Source: Enterobacter asburiae (GTDB lineage Bacteria; Pseudomonadota; Gammaproteobacteria; Enterobacterales; Enterobacteriaceae). From it: 64,000 nt of DNA. This document shows, piece after piece, positions 38,026-46,779 of this stretch (positions are counted from its first letter, which is position 1; the number at the start of each line of letters is the position of its first letter). The stretch covers positions 1 through 64,000 of the forward strand of contig NZ_JAKCMV010000015.1 of the NCBI RefSeq assembly GCF_021440515.1, read 5' to 3'. The notes below the pieces were generated by a model that did not search any database, had not been told where the DNA came from, and saw only the letters and a program-made list of their open reading frames with translations. Made by a program: the position numbers and the translations under genes.

Positions 38026-38060
38026 AAAAGAAAACCCTCGCCGTCTGGCAGCGAGGGTTT
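38026..38060 (-). terminator. Terminator-like hairpin in the rnk leader region
   Basis: AAACCCTCGC (38032-38041) and GCGAGGGTTT (38051-38060) form ten perfect pairs; read on the minus strand, the stem is followed by TTCTTTTGG. It sits about 50 bases upstream of the rnk start, between divergent genes, so it may be an attenuator of rnk. Confidence 0.6.
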
Positions 38061-38221
38061 AACTCCCCTGATGATACTCATTGCGCGACCAGGTTTGAAG
38101 TGATGTCGGTCACATTCATCTGTCATATGAATTTTTGGCGAAAAACGCGACCCTTGCTACATTTGCAATATCATCAGATCCACAACGTATTCCGTATCAG
38201 ACACTTCAACCCGAGAAAACT

Positions 38222-38839
38222 ATGTACTTCTATGAACCTTCCCAGGGACACGGCCTGCCGCATGACCCGCTGAACGCTATTGTTGGCCCACGCCCTATTG
38301 GCTGGATCGCCTCTTGTGATAAAGAGGGCCGCCCGAATCTCGCGCCCTATAGCTTTTTCAACTGCTTTAACTACCGTCCGCCAGTCATTGGTTTTTCCAG
38401 CAACGGCTGGAAAGACAGCGTGCGGAATATTGTCGAAACGGGGGAGTTTGTCTGGAATCTGGCGACCTTCGATCTGGCTGAGGCGATGAACCAGACCTCG
38501 GCCATGCTGCCGCACGGCGAAGATGAGTTTGCCTTTGCCGGACTCACGCCCGCCGCAAGTCATCTGGTCAAGGCCCCGCGCGTGGCGGAAAGCCCGGTGA
38601 ACTTCGAATGCCGCCTGTCCCAGTGCATACAGCTGACGGGCGCAGACGGTACGCCGATTGACACCTGGCTGGTGCTGGGCGAAGTCGTGGGGATCCATAT
38701 TCAGGAAACGCTGCTGGAGGAGGGAATTTATCAGACCGCCAAAGCCCGCCCGATCCTGCGAGCAGGCGGGCCGACGGCCTATTATTCCATTGGCGAAGAG
38801 CACCGGTTCGACATGACGCGTCCCGGCGCGGGTCAGTAA
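38222..38839 (+). CDS. Flavin reductase-like domain protein
   Basis: FMN-binding split-barrel protein of 205 residues in the flavin reductase-like family. Family stretches are PRPIGWIASCDKEGRPNLAP near residue 20, YSFFNCFNYRPPVIGFSSNG near 42, and GEVVGIHI near 155. The predicted activity is FMN binding or reduction; the substrate is unknown. The start at 38222 (MYFYEPSQG) is chosen over 38135, whose extra 29 residues lack family similarity. The 3' end overlaps convergent rna by seven bases. Confidence 0.85.
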   Translation: MYFYEPSQGHGLPHDPLNAIVGPRPIGWIASCDKEGRPNLAPYSFFNCFNYRPPVIGFSSNGWKDSVRNIVETGEFVWNLATFDLAEAMNQTSAMLPHGEDEFAFAGLTPAASHLVKAPRVAESPVNFECRLSQCIQLTGADGTPIDTWLVLGEVVGIHIQETLLEEGIYQTAKARPILRAGGPTAYYSIGEEHRFDMTRPGAGQ

Positions 38840-39642
38840 CCGACCTTATCGATAACAAACTGCTTTCCGCAGTTGCCCGGATGGGGCTGCGGGGCAAACG
38901 AACTGGCGGAGAGCGGATTATTAATCGTGGCCGCCTTCAGGGAGATCTGCATTTCGGTCAGATAGGCCGGATTGCCGTTGCAGGTCAGCTTGATGGCTTT
39001 TACGTTCTGTTTGCCAAAGCTTTTCGCGACGGCGGCGTCGAATGCGTTGCGGCTAACGGTTTTACCGTAGTTTTCCGTCAGAAATGCCCCCAGCGCGCTG
39101 CTTTTCACTTCCTGATTCAGGCGCACCATCGTGCCGAAATAGGCGTCGGGATCGAACCCGAAGCAGACGCCATGCTTGGCGTATTCGTAGCGCTCAAGAC
39201 AGGAATTTCCCCCGGCGCCCGGCATTACGGTGTTTAGCTTAGCGGCGCCCGACAGCGACAGCCCGGTTTCCGCCGCCGCACATTTACGGCTGGCTTTCGC
39301 TTCCGGCATGTTGGGGATCGGGCGGGTCGCGCAGCCAAAGCGCATCCAGCGGCGTTCATCGACACCGCGCGCGGCGATAGATTTTGGCAGGCCAGGCCAC
39401 AGGCCGTGAACGGTCAGGAAATCGGTTTTCGTGTTGCTCTCTTTTTGCAGGCGGCATTCGTCCGGCTCGTCACGATTGCGTTCGTGCATACTCTGGCAAA
39501 AGCCCGTTTGCCATGAAAGTGCCAGAACGTAACGATCGAAATCCCCGTACTGCGTCGCCTGAAGCGGATCGGCCTGTGCGGAGAAAATGCAAAGTGCAAG
39601 CGCCACTGCCCCAGACGCAATAGCGATATCCTTCCTGAACAT
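38833..39642 (-). CDS. rna: Ribonuclease I
   Basis: Periplasmic RNase of the T2 family, 269 residues, degrading RNA to 2',3'-cyclic nucleotides without base preference. It has a signal peptide (ALALCIFSAQA, cleavage before DPLQA). The two catalytic His motifs are FLTVHGLWPGLP near residue 75 and YEYAKHGVCFG near 150; many Cys residues suggest disulfides. In E. coli the citrate fermentation cluster lies between rna and dcuC; here only 90 bases separate them. Confidence 0.94.
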   Translation of the reverse strand: MFRKDIAIASGAVALALCIFSAQADPLQATQYGDFDRYVLALSWQTGFCQSMHERNRDEPDECRLQKESNTKTDFLTVHGLWPGLPKSIAARGVDERRWMRFGCATRPIPNMPEAKASRKCAAAETGLSLSGAAKLNTVMPGAGGNSCLERYEYAKHGVCFGFDPDAYFGTMVRLNQEVKSSALGAFLTENYGKTVSRNAFDAAVAKSFGKQNVKAIKLTCNGNPAYLTEMQISLKAATINNPLSASSFAPQPHPGNCGKQFVIDKVGY

Positions 39643-39693
39643 TTGAATTCCTGATGATTAAAAGCGGATGATTTCTGGGAGTTATTAAAGCAC

Positions 39694-39719
39694 AAAAAGC
39701 GCCCGCAGGCGCTTTTTTG
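39694..39719 (-). terminator. Terminator after dcuC
   Basis: AAAAAGCGCC-CGCA-GGCGCTTTTT (39694-39717): ten perfect pairs, with a T-run in both directions; it is 14 bases past the dcuC stop on the minus strand. Confidence 0.9.
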
Positions 39720-39732
39720 GTAAAGGAGGAAT

Positions 39733-41106
39733 TTAACCGACCGCCGTGCCCGGAACCAGCACCTCGGTGGCAATGATGACCACAATCAGGCCAACCAGCA
39801 CAGGAACGGAGGTGCGTTTTACCACTTCGAACGGGGATATTTTTGCCATCCCCGCCACTGCGACCACCACGCCGGAGACCGGGGAAATGGTACGGCCAAG
39901 GTTAGACGCTTGCAGCATCGGAATCGACAGGTACGCCGGGTTAATGCCGGAAGAGTTGGCCAGTTTCGGGATCATCTCAACGAAGGCGTAGAACGGTGCG
40001 TTGCCGGAGCCGGTGGTCATGGCGGCCAGCATGGTCAGCACGACCAGCACCAGCATCAGGATAATACTCGCCGAGCCGAACGAGGTTGCGATGGAAATCA
40101 GGCTTTGAATAAAGCCGATGGTGCTCAGCCCTTGGGCGAACACGCCCGCCGCAACCAGCAGCATCACCACGCCTGCGAAGGCATCGGCCATACCGCGATA
40201 GGCCACTTCCAGCGCCGAAAATACTTTCTGCGTATTGAAGCCGCGCACAAATTCCAGCACCGCAGCCAGCAGCATACAGATAACCAGAATGGTAATAATG
40301 TGCAGCTGCGGACCCCATTTGCCGTCAAAAATCAGCACGCCGATAATTGGGGTGAAGGGCAGAATGGCGTAAAACGCCGGGGCGGTGGTGGTGATTTCAT
40401 CCACATCCAGCATTTCGTGGCTGATGTTCTCTTTTTTATCGAGATAGCGCTGCCAGAAGAAGTGAGCGACGGCCATCGCAATAATGGCGGCGATCGAAAT
40501 CGGCAGCGTCGTTTTGAAGGCAAAATCGATTAGCGACATCTCTGCCGCTTTTGCGGCGAGTACCACGTCACCGGAGGTGGGCGACAGGATAATGGCGGCC
40601 GGAGAAGCACAGATGGCGGCGGCCGCGCCGCGGCTGATGCCCACGTTGACCATCACCGGGAAGAGGGTAGCCATTAACAGCACGCCAAGACCGGTTGCGG
40701 AGGAAACGGCTAACGACATCAGGCAGGCAAGGAAATAGGCCGCAATCATCAGCAGGTAGGGGGAGTTGATGTATTTCAGCGGTCTGGAGGCCAGCTTAAC
40801 CACCATATCGTTCGCGCCGATGTGGGTCATAAAGGCCGCAAAACCGCATAGCATCATGATCATCATGCCCAGATCGCCACCGCGGCTCATCAGCAGGATC
40901 TTGATGTATTCCACGATGTCCGTCGCGGTATAACCGGTACTGGTTTCGCTGGCGGGTAACACCTTGTGGCCCATAATGGCGCTGATAATCAGCAGCGTCA
41001 GGCCGCCGACGAACAACACCCCCGTGGCCGAGTAGCCTTTAATGATGTAGCGTGCGACACCGACAATGACGACGACTCCGATGAGGAGTTCGATAAACGT
41101 AAGCAT
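39733..41106 (-). CDS. dcuC: Anaerobic C4-dicarboxylate transporter DcuC
   Basis: Inner-membrane carrier of 457 residues with about 12 hydrophobic segments, nearly the same as E. coli DcuC (461). It exports succinate during fermentation and exchanges C4-dicarboxylates. Conserved stretches include GANDMVVKLASRPLKYINSP near residue 97 and AAAICASPAAIILSPTSGDV near 160. The start at 41106 matches MLTFIELLIG; the 11-residue extension is rejected. An FNR-like site lies upstream. Confidence 0.95.
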   Translation of the reverse strand: MLTFIELLIGVVVIVGVARYIIKGYSATGVLFVGGLTLLIISAIMGHKVLPASETSTGYTATDIVEYIKILLMSRGGDLGMMIMMLCGFAAFMTHIGANDMVVKLASRPLKYINSPYLLMIAAYFLACLMSLAVSSATGLGVLLMATLFPVMVNVGISRGAAAAICASPAAIILSPTSGDVVLAAKAAEMSLIDFAFKTTLPISIAAIIAMAVAHFFWQRYLDKKENISHEMLDVDEITTTAPAFYAILPFTPIIGVLIFDGKWGPQLHIITILVICMLLAAVLEFVRGFNTQKVFSALEVAYRGMADAFAGVVMLLVAAGVFAQGLSTIGFIQSLISIATSFGSASIILMLVLVVLTMLAAMTTGSGNAPFYAFVEMIPKLANSSGINPAYLSIPMLQASNLGRTISPVSGVVVAVAGMAKISPFEVVKRTSVPVLVGLIVVIIATEVLVPGTAVG

Positions 41107-41762
41107 GGTTTCCCCTGTCTCCTGGCTGCCCGAGAGCACAAATAGTCAATAAAAAAGAACGCTAGAATGTGCCGAATTACTGGCCAGTCCTTGCTGATTA
41201 AAATCAATAAAAATACGACTAAAGGAGAGCGTGACGACATTTTTGCCATCGTCGCTGCATTTACAGCATCAAGGTATTGACCGAGTAAATCATAAGTATA
41301 TGTCATATAAATGATGCTGATTTGTTAATGTTTTGCTGGTGGGGATATTACGCAGTTTAGCTGAAATATACCCCTGTAAATTTAATGGTTATTGGGGTGG
41401 GGGATTATTATTTACGCCAGTCAGTGGCGTCATTTATAGCGTGAAACTTTTTATAATTAATAAACTCCCCTTGCCAGTGAATAATCTTAAATATCAGTTT
41501 CTAGTTACCCTTAGTGTGGTTTTTAAGGCGTGTTTGCAGTAGTGAGAAAGCGCCTCAATGCACGCCTGGCCTGGGCCTGACCGGGTCGCAAGAGATCTGG
41601 CGGCTATTTCTGTTCCCTGTTAAAGGTAGTTTTAACGTAAAGTTTACACTCCGTATTCACTTATTTACGTGCGCCGCCTATTCCATATTAAGAATATTCC
41701 CAGAGTTGCCATTATTAATTAGGAATAACGCTCATGCTGTTAAGGTTTCATTAAGAAAATTT
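41107..41762. other. Intergenic region between dcuC and pagP
   Basis: A 656-base AT-rich gap between divergent genes. It holds an FNR-like site (41194-41207) on the dcuC side. Open frames such as 41333-41542 have no family resemblance or convincing ribosome site. The pagP side contains TGTTAA-GGTTT-CATTAA near 41739, a poor match to PhoP direct repeats. Confidence 0.7.
41194..41207. promoter_or_regulatory. FNR site upstream of dcuC
   Basis: On the minus strand TTGAT-TTTA-ATCAG matches the FNR consensus TTGAT-N4-ATCAA at nine of ten positions. It lies 88 bases upstream of dcuC, which is FNR-activated in E. coli. Confidence 0.75.
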
Positions 41763-42380
41763 ATGATAAACTCCCCGCCGAATACTAAGAATGGTAATTG
41801 TATTGTGATTGTACGAAATAAATTTATCTTGATTTTATTGTTTATTTTTGGGCAGTTAACATTTTCAACTGTGGCGATTGCTCAAGACAACGCGACGGAT
41901 AAAGGCTGGTTCTCCACTTTTACGGATAACGTCGCGCAAACCTGGAACGCGCCGGAACATTACGATCTCTATATTCCGGCGATAACCTGGCACGCGCGGT
42001 TTGCCTATGACAAAGAAAAGACGGACAAATACAACGAGCGTCCGTGGGGAGCGGGTTTTGGTCAGTCGCGCTGGGACGAGAAAGGAAACTGGAACGGCAT
42101 CTATCTGATGGCGTTCAAGGACTCTTTCAACAAGTGGGAACCCATTGGCGGCTACGGCTGGGAGAAAACCTGGCGACCGCTGGCGGACGATAAGTTTCAT
42201 ATTGGTCTGGGTTATACCGCAGGCGTGACGGCGCGTGATAACTGGAACTATATCCCTATCCCGGTGCTTCTGCCGCTGGCCTCCATCGGCTACGGACCTG
42301 CGACTTTTCAGATGACCTACATTCCAGGAACTTACAACAACGGTAACGTTTACTTCGCGTGGATGCGTTTTCAGTTTTAA
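41763..42380 (+). CDS. pagP: Lipid A palmitoyltransferase PagP
   Basis: Outer-membrane beta-barrel enzyme that moves palmitate from phospholipid to lipid A and gives resistance to cationic peptides. The mature part is strongly conserved: [20 protein letters not shown] with the catalytic His, [18 protein letters not shown], and the terminal aromatic strand YFAWMRFQF. Signal peptide: [20 protein letters not shown]. The ATG at 41763 gives 205 residues; a GTG at 41805 would give 191, closer to E. coli (186), and may be the true start. The frame back to 41514 is rejected. Confidence 0.92.
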   Translation: MINSPPNTKNGNCIVIVRNKFILILLFIFGQLTFSTVAIAQDNATDKGWFSTFTDNVAQTWNAPEHYDLYIPAITWHARFAYDKEKTDKYNERPWGAGFGQSRWDEKGNWNGIYLMAFKDSFNKWEPIGGYGWEKTWRPLADDKFHIGLGYTAGVTARDNWNYIPIPVLLPLASIGYGPATFQMTYIPGTYNNGNVYFAWMRFQF

Positions 42381-42440
42381 CTGCGAAAACCTTATCTGAA
42401 GGTGAAATAACGTACCACCTTTGAATCATAAAGGATAAAA

Positions 42441-42554
42441 ATGCGTCAGCTAAAATTAACGCGACTTTTGTCACTTTTTATCAAAGATCCGCTGGACAAA
42501 ACGTCCCACAATTGTTGTACTGATACCCGACACAGCATTTGTGTCGTTTTTTAA
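42441..42554 (+). CDS. Possible leader peptide ahead of cspE, 37 residues
   Basis: ATG at 42441 with AAGGA six bases upstream, ending in TAA at 42552. The product begins [16 protein letters not shown] and has no recognised domain. Its last codons run through the terminator hairpin in front of cspE, so translation would interfere with that hairpin. No protein-level support is visible; it could be chance. Confidence 0.3.
42528..42552 (+). terminator. Intrinsic terminator directly upstream of cspE
   Basis: CGACACA-GCATT-TGTGTCG followed by six T. It ends 18 bases before the cspE ATG. It could end the pagP transcript, or act as an attenuator within the cspE leader. Confidence 0.8.
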
Positions 42555-42570
42555 TGTAAAGGTAATTTTG

Positions 42571-42780
42571 ATGTCTAAGATTAAAGGTAACGTTAAGTGG
42601 TTTAATGAGTCCAAAGGATTCGGTTTCATTACTCCAGAAGATGGCAGCAAAGACGTGTTCGTACACTTCTCTGCAATCCAGACCAATGGTTTCAAAACTC
42701 TGGCTGAAGGTCAGCGTGTAGAGTTCGAAATCACTAACGGTGCCAAAGGCCCTTCTGCTGCTAACGTAATCGCTCTGTAA
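42571..42780 (+). CDS. cspE: Cold shock-like protein CspE
   Basis: Single-stranded nucleic acid-binding OB-fold protein of 69 residues; the sequence appears identical to E. coli CspE. RNA-binding motifs KGFGFI and DVFVHF are present. CspE acts as an RNA chaperone and transcription antiterminator. The start at 42571 has AAAGG upstream; the longer frame from 42541 begins in the terminator hairpin. Confidence 0.97.
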
Positions 42781-42804
42781 TTCAGACGCGTCAGCAAGAA
42801 TTTC

Positions 42805-42832
42805 AAAACCCGCTCACTGAGCGGGTTTTTTT
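42805..42832 (+). terminator. Terminator after cspE
   Basis: AAAACCCGCTC-ACT-GAGCGGGTTTT with a long T-run (42826-42833); 11 perfect pairs, 25 bases after the cspE stop. Confidence 0.95.
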
Positions 42833-42842
42833 TCATCTGGAT

Positions 42843-42929
42843 TTAGCCAGCCAGATAGATTTTCAGGAAGCTGGCGATTATCAGCACGCTCAACAACACC
42901 ATGCCTGCACTCATCAAACTCTCTTTCAT
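42843..42929 (-). CDS. Small membrane protein, 28 residues
   Basis: ATG at 42929, TAA at 42843. The product starts MKESLMSAG, has one hydrophobic span (MVLLSVLIIASFLKIYLAG) and ends at the span. A GAGGG ribosome site sits about eight bases upstream. It is on the strand opposite cspE and downstream of crcB on the same strand, 71 bases past the cspE terminator-side boundary. I do not recognise a named gene. Confidence 0.65.
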   Translation of the reverse strand: MKESLMSAGMVLLSVLIIASFLKIYLAG

Positions 42930-43000
42930 TCGTTCACCCTCGTTCTTCATTGCAACCAGAGTGACAGAGAAAAATTAAGCCAACATTAACGCACCGTGAC

Positions 43001-43384
43001 TTAATGGGTGCTGGCGGAAGAAAATAGCCAAAATGCGAGCGCGGTCATCGTAAATGAGCCGAGCAGGTTAATGGCAATGTTGGTCAAGGCCCAGGTGAAA
43101 CGCCCTTCCTGAAACAGGAACACCACTTCGGCTGAGAAGGTCGAGAAGGTCGTCAGACCGCCGCAAAAGCCGGTAGTGATCAATAGCTTCCAGACCGGAT
43201 CGATATGGGTCATTCGATTAAACCACGCCAGCCCGGCGCCGATAATAAATGCCCCTAACAGGTTGGCGACAAGCGTGCCTACCGGGATCGCATGATGCAT
43301 CGGATTAAACCGCATACTTAAGAGCCATCGCGCAACGCTCCCCGTTCCCCCACCAATAAAAACGGCTAAAAGTAGTTGTAACAC
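43001..43384 (-). CDS. crcB: Fluoride ion channel CrcB/FluC
   Basis: Dual-topology fluoride channel of 127 residues with four membrane segments; exports toxic fluoride. Family motifs: [13 protein letters not shown] near residue 12, [14 protein letters not shown] near 37, and the pore stretch [15 protein letters not shown] near 72. Its place between cspE and ybeM is as in E. coli. No fluoride riboswitch was recognised upstream. Confidence 0.95.
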   Translation of the reverse strand: MLQLLLAVFIGGGTGSVARWLLSMRFNPMHHAIPVGTLVANLLGAFIIGAGLAWFNRMTHIDPVWKLLITTGFCGGLTTFSTFSAEVVFLFQEGRFTWALTNIAINLLGSFTMTALAFWLFSSASTH

Positions 43385-43451
43385 GCTAAATACCTGCTAT
43401 TTGATGTGTAAGGGCAACAAGTTTAACGCTGATTACGCGCAGGGGACAAAT

Positions 43452-44240
43452 ATGTATGTTGCGGTAGGGCAGTTTGCAGTTACGCCACGCTGGCAGGAGA
43501 ACGCCCGCACGTGCGTGGCGCTGATGGCGCAGGCGCGTGAAAAGGGGACCGCTCTGCTGGTGCTTCCCGAGGCGCTGCTGGCGAGGGACGATCACGACCC
43601 GGATCTTTCGGTCAAATCGGCACAGCCGCTGGACGGCGAATATCTAGGGCTACTGCTTGCAGAGAGCGCGGGCAATCAGCTGACGACGGTTCTGACCGTG
43701 CATGTTCCTTCTTCGTCGGGAAGGGCGGTCAATACGCTGGTGGTGCTGCGTGATGGCGAAATCATTGCCCGTTACGCGAAACTGCATCTTTACGATGCGT
43801 TCAGCATTCAGGAGTCACGCCTGGTCGATCCCGGTGGCAGTATTCCTCCGCTGATTGATATTGACGGAATGAAGGTCGGGTTGATGACCTGCTACGATCT
43901 GCGTTTTCCCGAGCTGGCGCTAAACCTGGCGCTACAGGGGGCCGACGTGCTGGTGCTGCCTGCCGCGTGGGTGAAGGGGCCACTGAAGGAGCAGCACTGG
44001 GCAACGCTGCTGGCAGCCCGCGCGCTGGATACCACCTGCTACGTTGTGGCAGCGGGGGAGTGCGGAAACAAAAATATCGGACAGAGCCGGGTGGTTGATC
44101 CGCTCGGGGTGACGATTGCCGCCGCCGCGGAAGCGCCCGATCTTATCTTCACGGAGCTAAATTCAGCCCGAATTGCGCTTGCGCGTCAGCAGTTACCCGT
44201 TCTGCGGAACCGACGGTTTGCGCCACCGCAATTAATGTGA
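43452..44240 (+). CDS. ybeM: Deaminated glutathione amidase (Nit1-like, YbeM)
   Basis: Carbon-nitrogen hydrolase of 262 residues that removes deaminated glutathione, a side product of transaminases. The Glu-Lys-Cys triad is visible: LVLPEALLA near residue 40, [12 protein letters not shown] near 110, [12 protein letters not shown] near 145. K-12 carries a disrupted copy, whereas this one is full length. The ATG at 43452 has AGGGGA upstream; the 17-residue extension from 43401 is rejected. Confidence 0.92.
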   Translation: MYVAVGQFAVTPRWQENARTCVALMAQAREKGTALLVLPEALLARDDHDPDLSVKSAQPLDGEYLGLLLAESAGNQLTTVLTVHVPSSSGRAVNTLVVLRDGEIIARYAKLHLYDAFSIQESRLVDPGGSIPPLIDIDGMKVGLMTCYDLRFPELALNLALQGADVLVLPAAWVKGPLKEQHWATLLAARALDTTCYVVAAGECGNKNIGQSRVVDPLGVTIAAAAEAPDLIFTELNSARIALARQQLPVLRNRRFAPPQLM

Positions 44241-44258
44241 TGTTTTTTTCAACAATGC

Positions 44259-44288
44259 TTGATTCACCTTGTTACAGATTGCTATTGT
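44259..44288 (+). promoter_or_regulatory. Putative tatE promoter
   Basis: TTGATT (44259-44264), 18-base spacer, TATTGT (44283-44288), with TGC just before the -10. This predicts a start near 44295 and a leader of about 70 bases. Confidence 0.45.
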
Positions 44289-44366
44289 GTGCGCGCGCCA
44301 AATGACCGTTAATAGATTCAGGTTTTTGGCGCTGAATGCAGCCTGTTTTAAGTCAAGAAGGTATCT

Positions 44367-44570
44367 ATGGGTGAGATTAGTATTACCAAACTGCTGGTGG
44401 TTGCCGCACTGGTCGTCCTGCTGTTTGGTACCAAGAAGTTACGCACGCTGGGTGGCGATCTGGGTGCTGCCATTAAAGGCTTCAAGAAAGCGATGAATGA
44501 CGATGATGCGGCGGCGAAGAAAAGCGCCGAGGATGACATCCCTGCTGAGAAGCTTTCTCACAAAGAGTAA
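44367..44570 (+). CDS. tatE: Sec-independent translocase protein TatE
   Basis: TatA-family protein of 67 residues: a single N-terminal membrane helix ([16 protein letters not shown]), the hinge [14 protein letters not shown], and an amphipathic helix followed by an acidic/basic tail. It is a minor TatA paralogue in twin-arginine export. The N-terminal 50 residues match E. coli TatE. An AAGG site precedes the ATG. Confidence 0.95.
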   Translation: MGEISITKLLVVAALVVLLFGTKKLRTLGGDLGAAIKGFKKAMNDDDAAAKKSAEDDIPAEKLSHKE

Positions 44571-44594
44571 CGGCTATGCCCGAGGGCTAGCGAA

Positions 44595-44623
44595 AAAAAA
44601 CCGGCTCAATGGCCGGTTTTTTT
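44595..44623 (+). terminator. Terminator after tatE
   Basis: AAAAAACCGGC-TCAATG-GCCGGTTTTTTT: 11 perfect pairs with T-runs on both strands, so it can also serve lipA from the other side. Confidence 0.93.
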
Positions 44624-44653
44624 ATAGCGTTAGTGTAAATAAATATGTCGGCT

Positions 44654-45619
44654 TTATTTAACTTCTTCGCCTTTCGCCTGCATATCGGCGTGGTATGAGG
44701 AACGAACAAACGGGCCACAGGCAGCATGGGTGAAGCCCATTGCCATCGCCTCGGCTTTCATCTCATCGAACTCATCCGGGCTAACATAACGCTGCACCGG
44801 CAGGTGGTGACGGCTCGGTTGCAGATACTGGCCCAGCGTCAGCATGGTCACGCCGTGACGACGCAGATCGCGCATCACTTCAATGATTTCGGCATTGGTT
44901 TCACCCAGGCCAACCATCAGACCTGACTTGGTCGGAATATCAGGATGGGCTTCTTTAAAGCGCTCGAGCAGCTTCAGTGACCAGTTGTAATCTGCACCTG
45001 GACGAACCTGGCGATAGATACGCGGTACGTTTTCCAGGTTATGGTTGAACACGTCTGGCGGCGTTGCGGTCAGGATATCGAGCGCGCGATCCATACGGCC
45101 ACGGAAGTCCGGTACCAGCGTTTCAATTTTGATGTTCGGACTTTTCTCGCGGATAGCAGTGATACAGTCAGCGAAGTGCTGAGCACCGCCATCGCGCAGG
45201 TCGTCACGGTCAACAGAGGTGATAACCACGTAGCGCAGTGCCATATCGGCAATGGTCTGCGCCAGTTTTTGCGGTTCGTTAGCGTCAGGCGCAACGGGGC
45301 GGCCATGAGCAACGTCGCAGAACGGGCAGCGGCGAGTACAAATCGCGCCCAGAATCATAAAGGTCGCGGTACCGTGGTTGAAACATTCAGCAAGGTTGGG
45401 GCAAGAGGCTTCTTCACAAACCGAGTGAAGGCCATTTTTACGCATCGCCGCTTTGATCCCCTGGATACGCGAAGAGTCAGCCGGAAGTTTGATTTTCATC
45501 CATTCCGGTTTTCTTAACAGCGCTTCGCGCTCTGTTACCACGTTTTTAACCGGGATAAGGGCCATTTTATCGGCATCGCGGTATTTAACACCGCGTTCCA
45601 TCACAATGGGTTTACTCAT
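44654..45619 (-). CDS. lipA: Lipoyl synthase
   Basis: Radical-SAM enzyme of 321 residues that inserts two sulfurs into protein-bound octanoyl groups. The auxiliary cluster Cys motif is in [12 protein letters not shown] near residue 68, and the radical-[11 protein letters not shown] near 94. The C-terminal RSSYHADMQ has the conserved Ser cluster ligand. It works after LipB (47081-47722). A LysR gene, ybeF, lies between them as in E. coli. Confidence 0.97.
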   Translation of the reverse strand: MSKPIVMERGVKYRDADKMALIPVKNVVTEREALLRKPEWMKIKLPADSSRIQGIKAAMRKNGLHSVCEEASCPNLAECFNHGTATFMILGAICTRRCPFCDVAHGRPVAPDANEPQKLAQTIADMALRYVVITSVDRDDLRDGGAQHFADCITAIREKSPNIKIETLVPDFRGRMDRALDILTATPPDVFNHNLENVPRIYRQVRPGADYNWSLKLLERFKEAHPDIPTKSGLMVGLGETNAEIIEVMRDLRRHGVTMLTLGQYLQPSRHHLPVQRYVSPDEFDEMKAEAMAMGFTHAACGPFVRSSYHADMQAKGEEVK

Positions 45620-45825
45620 AGCGTGCGTGTTCCAGTTGCGAATATCGAAGGAAAGCGTTTCAATTCAAGGGAATGTTGTATTTATCAACTATTTTTGAAC
45701 GAACGACAGGCAGTATATCATTGAAATGGTCACTAAAGCAGCCTGCCAGGTCGCCAAATTGTAAAATAGTTGTTGATTAGTGCCTTTTGCCCCGCATGGC
45801 GCTGGGGCAAGGAGGGCATAGGGTA

Positions 45826-46779
45826 TCAGAAGGCCTGGCGGATCACATTAATCACGTTTTCCAGAACCGGATCGCGCAGGCTAAGCTTGTTGTAATGCAG
45901 CGAAATTTCAATGGATTCCGCATTCAGCTGAGGCATCGGGATGCTCTGAAGCGGCCAGCATTTGCACAATAACGCGAACAGACGAGCGGGCATAACGCAC
46001 AGCATATCGCTGCTGCTAATCAGGGACGCCATGGTAAACATATTGTAACTGCTGAAGCTGACCTGGCGCTCCGGGAAGATTTCATCGATGCGCTGACGCA
46101 GAAGGTTCATGCTTTGCCCCTCGCTCATAAAAGAGGAGTGCTCGTAGTTGCGTAAACTTTCCAGCGTCAGGGGCTGACTGAGCGCCGGGTGATTCTGGCG
46201 GCACACCAGTACCAGCGTATCAACGTACAGGACGTTCTGCCCCAGCGCGCGGGCGTTAAAATTGTTGGTGTCGATAATCAGGTCGGTCTGAAACTGCGCG
46301 AGCTGCATTTCGGGTTCATTCACCGGAATATTGCGCAGCAGCAGCTGAGGCGCGTGTTGTTTGATTGCCTTATAAATGACGGGCATGATCAGCACACCCA
46401 CCGACGGGGATGTTCCTATGGTGATGGTTCGCTGCTTGTCATAGCTGCCGGTTAAATCCAGCGCTCCAAGAATGGATTCCAGCCCCTGACTGATGTACTC
46501 ATGAAGATGCGTGGCATAGGCCGTGGGCGTTACGCCCTGACCTTTACGAATAAATAAAGGATCGGGAAATATAGCGCGCAATTTTTGAATTGACTGGCTA
46601 ATTGCGGAGGGGGTGAGATTAAGAATTTTCGCAGCGTTAACGATACCCTTGTGGACATATACTGCCTCAAAAATAGTCAATAAATTGAGATCAATATTAC
46701 GTAAAGTCCGAAAGATTTGCGGTTTATCTTCACCGCCGGGTTCATTCAGGCGTTTGGCTGGTAAATTATTATACTCCAC
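45826..46779 (-). CDS. ybeF: LysR-family transcriptional regulator YbeF
   Basis: LTTR of 317 residues, E. coli YbeF length, with a 25-residue extension before the winged helix (IDLNLLTIFEAVYVHKGI; LTPSAISQSIQKLRAIF near residues 54-70). An effector domain follows. It resembles YbdO at 31562 in its DNA-binding half, suggesting the same LTTR subgroup. Targets are unknown. A perfect 19-base palindrome lies about 110 bases upstream. Confidence 0.9.
   Translation of the reverse strand: MEYNNLPAKRLNEPGGEDKPQIFRTLRNIDLNLLTIFEAVYVHKGIVNAAKILNLTPSAISQSIQKLRAIFPDPLFIRKGQGVTPTAYATHLHEYISQGLESILGALDLTGSYDKQRTITIGTSPSVGVLIMPVIYKAIKQHAPQLLLRNIPVNEPEMQLAQFQTDLIIDTNNFNARALGQNVLYVDTLVLVCRQNHPALSQPLTLESLRNYEHSSFMSEGQSMNLLRQRIDEIFPERQVSFSSYNMFTMASLISSSDMLCVMPARLFALLCKCWPLQSIPMPQLNAESIEISLHYNKLSLRDPVLENVINVIRQAF

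Noticed and set aside
41333-41542. 69-codon frame in the dcuC-pagP gap
   Set aside because: Odd composition, no convincing ribosome site and no recognisable family; it is likely chance in AT-rich DNA.
41739-41754. PhoP box upstream of pagP
   Set aside because: Only one half resembles TGTTTA; the second half (CATTAA) is a poor match, so a site is not claimed.
45788-45812. TTGCCCC/GGGGCAA hairpin as a ybeF terminator
   Set aside because: The stem is imperfect, the loop is long and no T-run follows on the minus strand.
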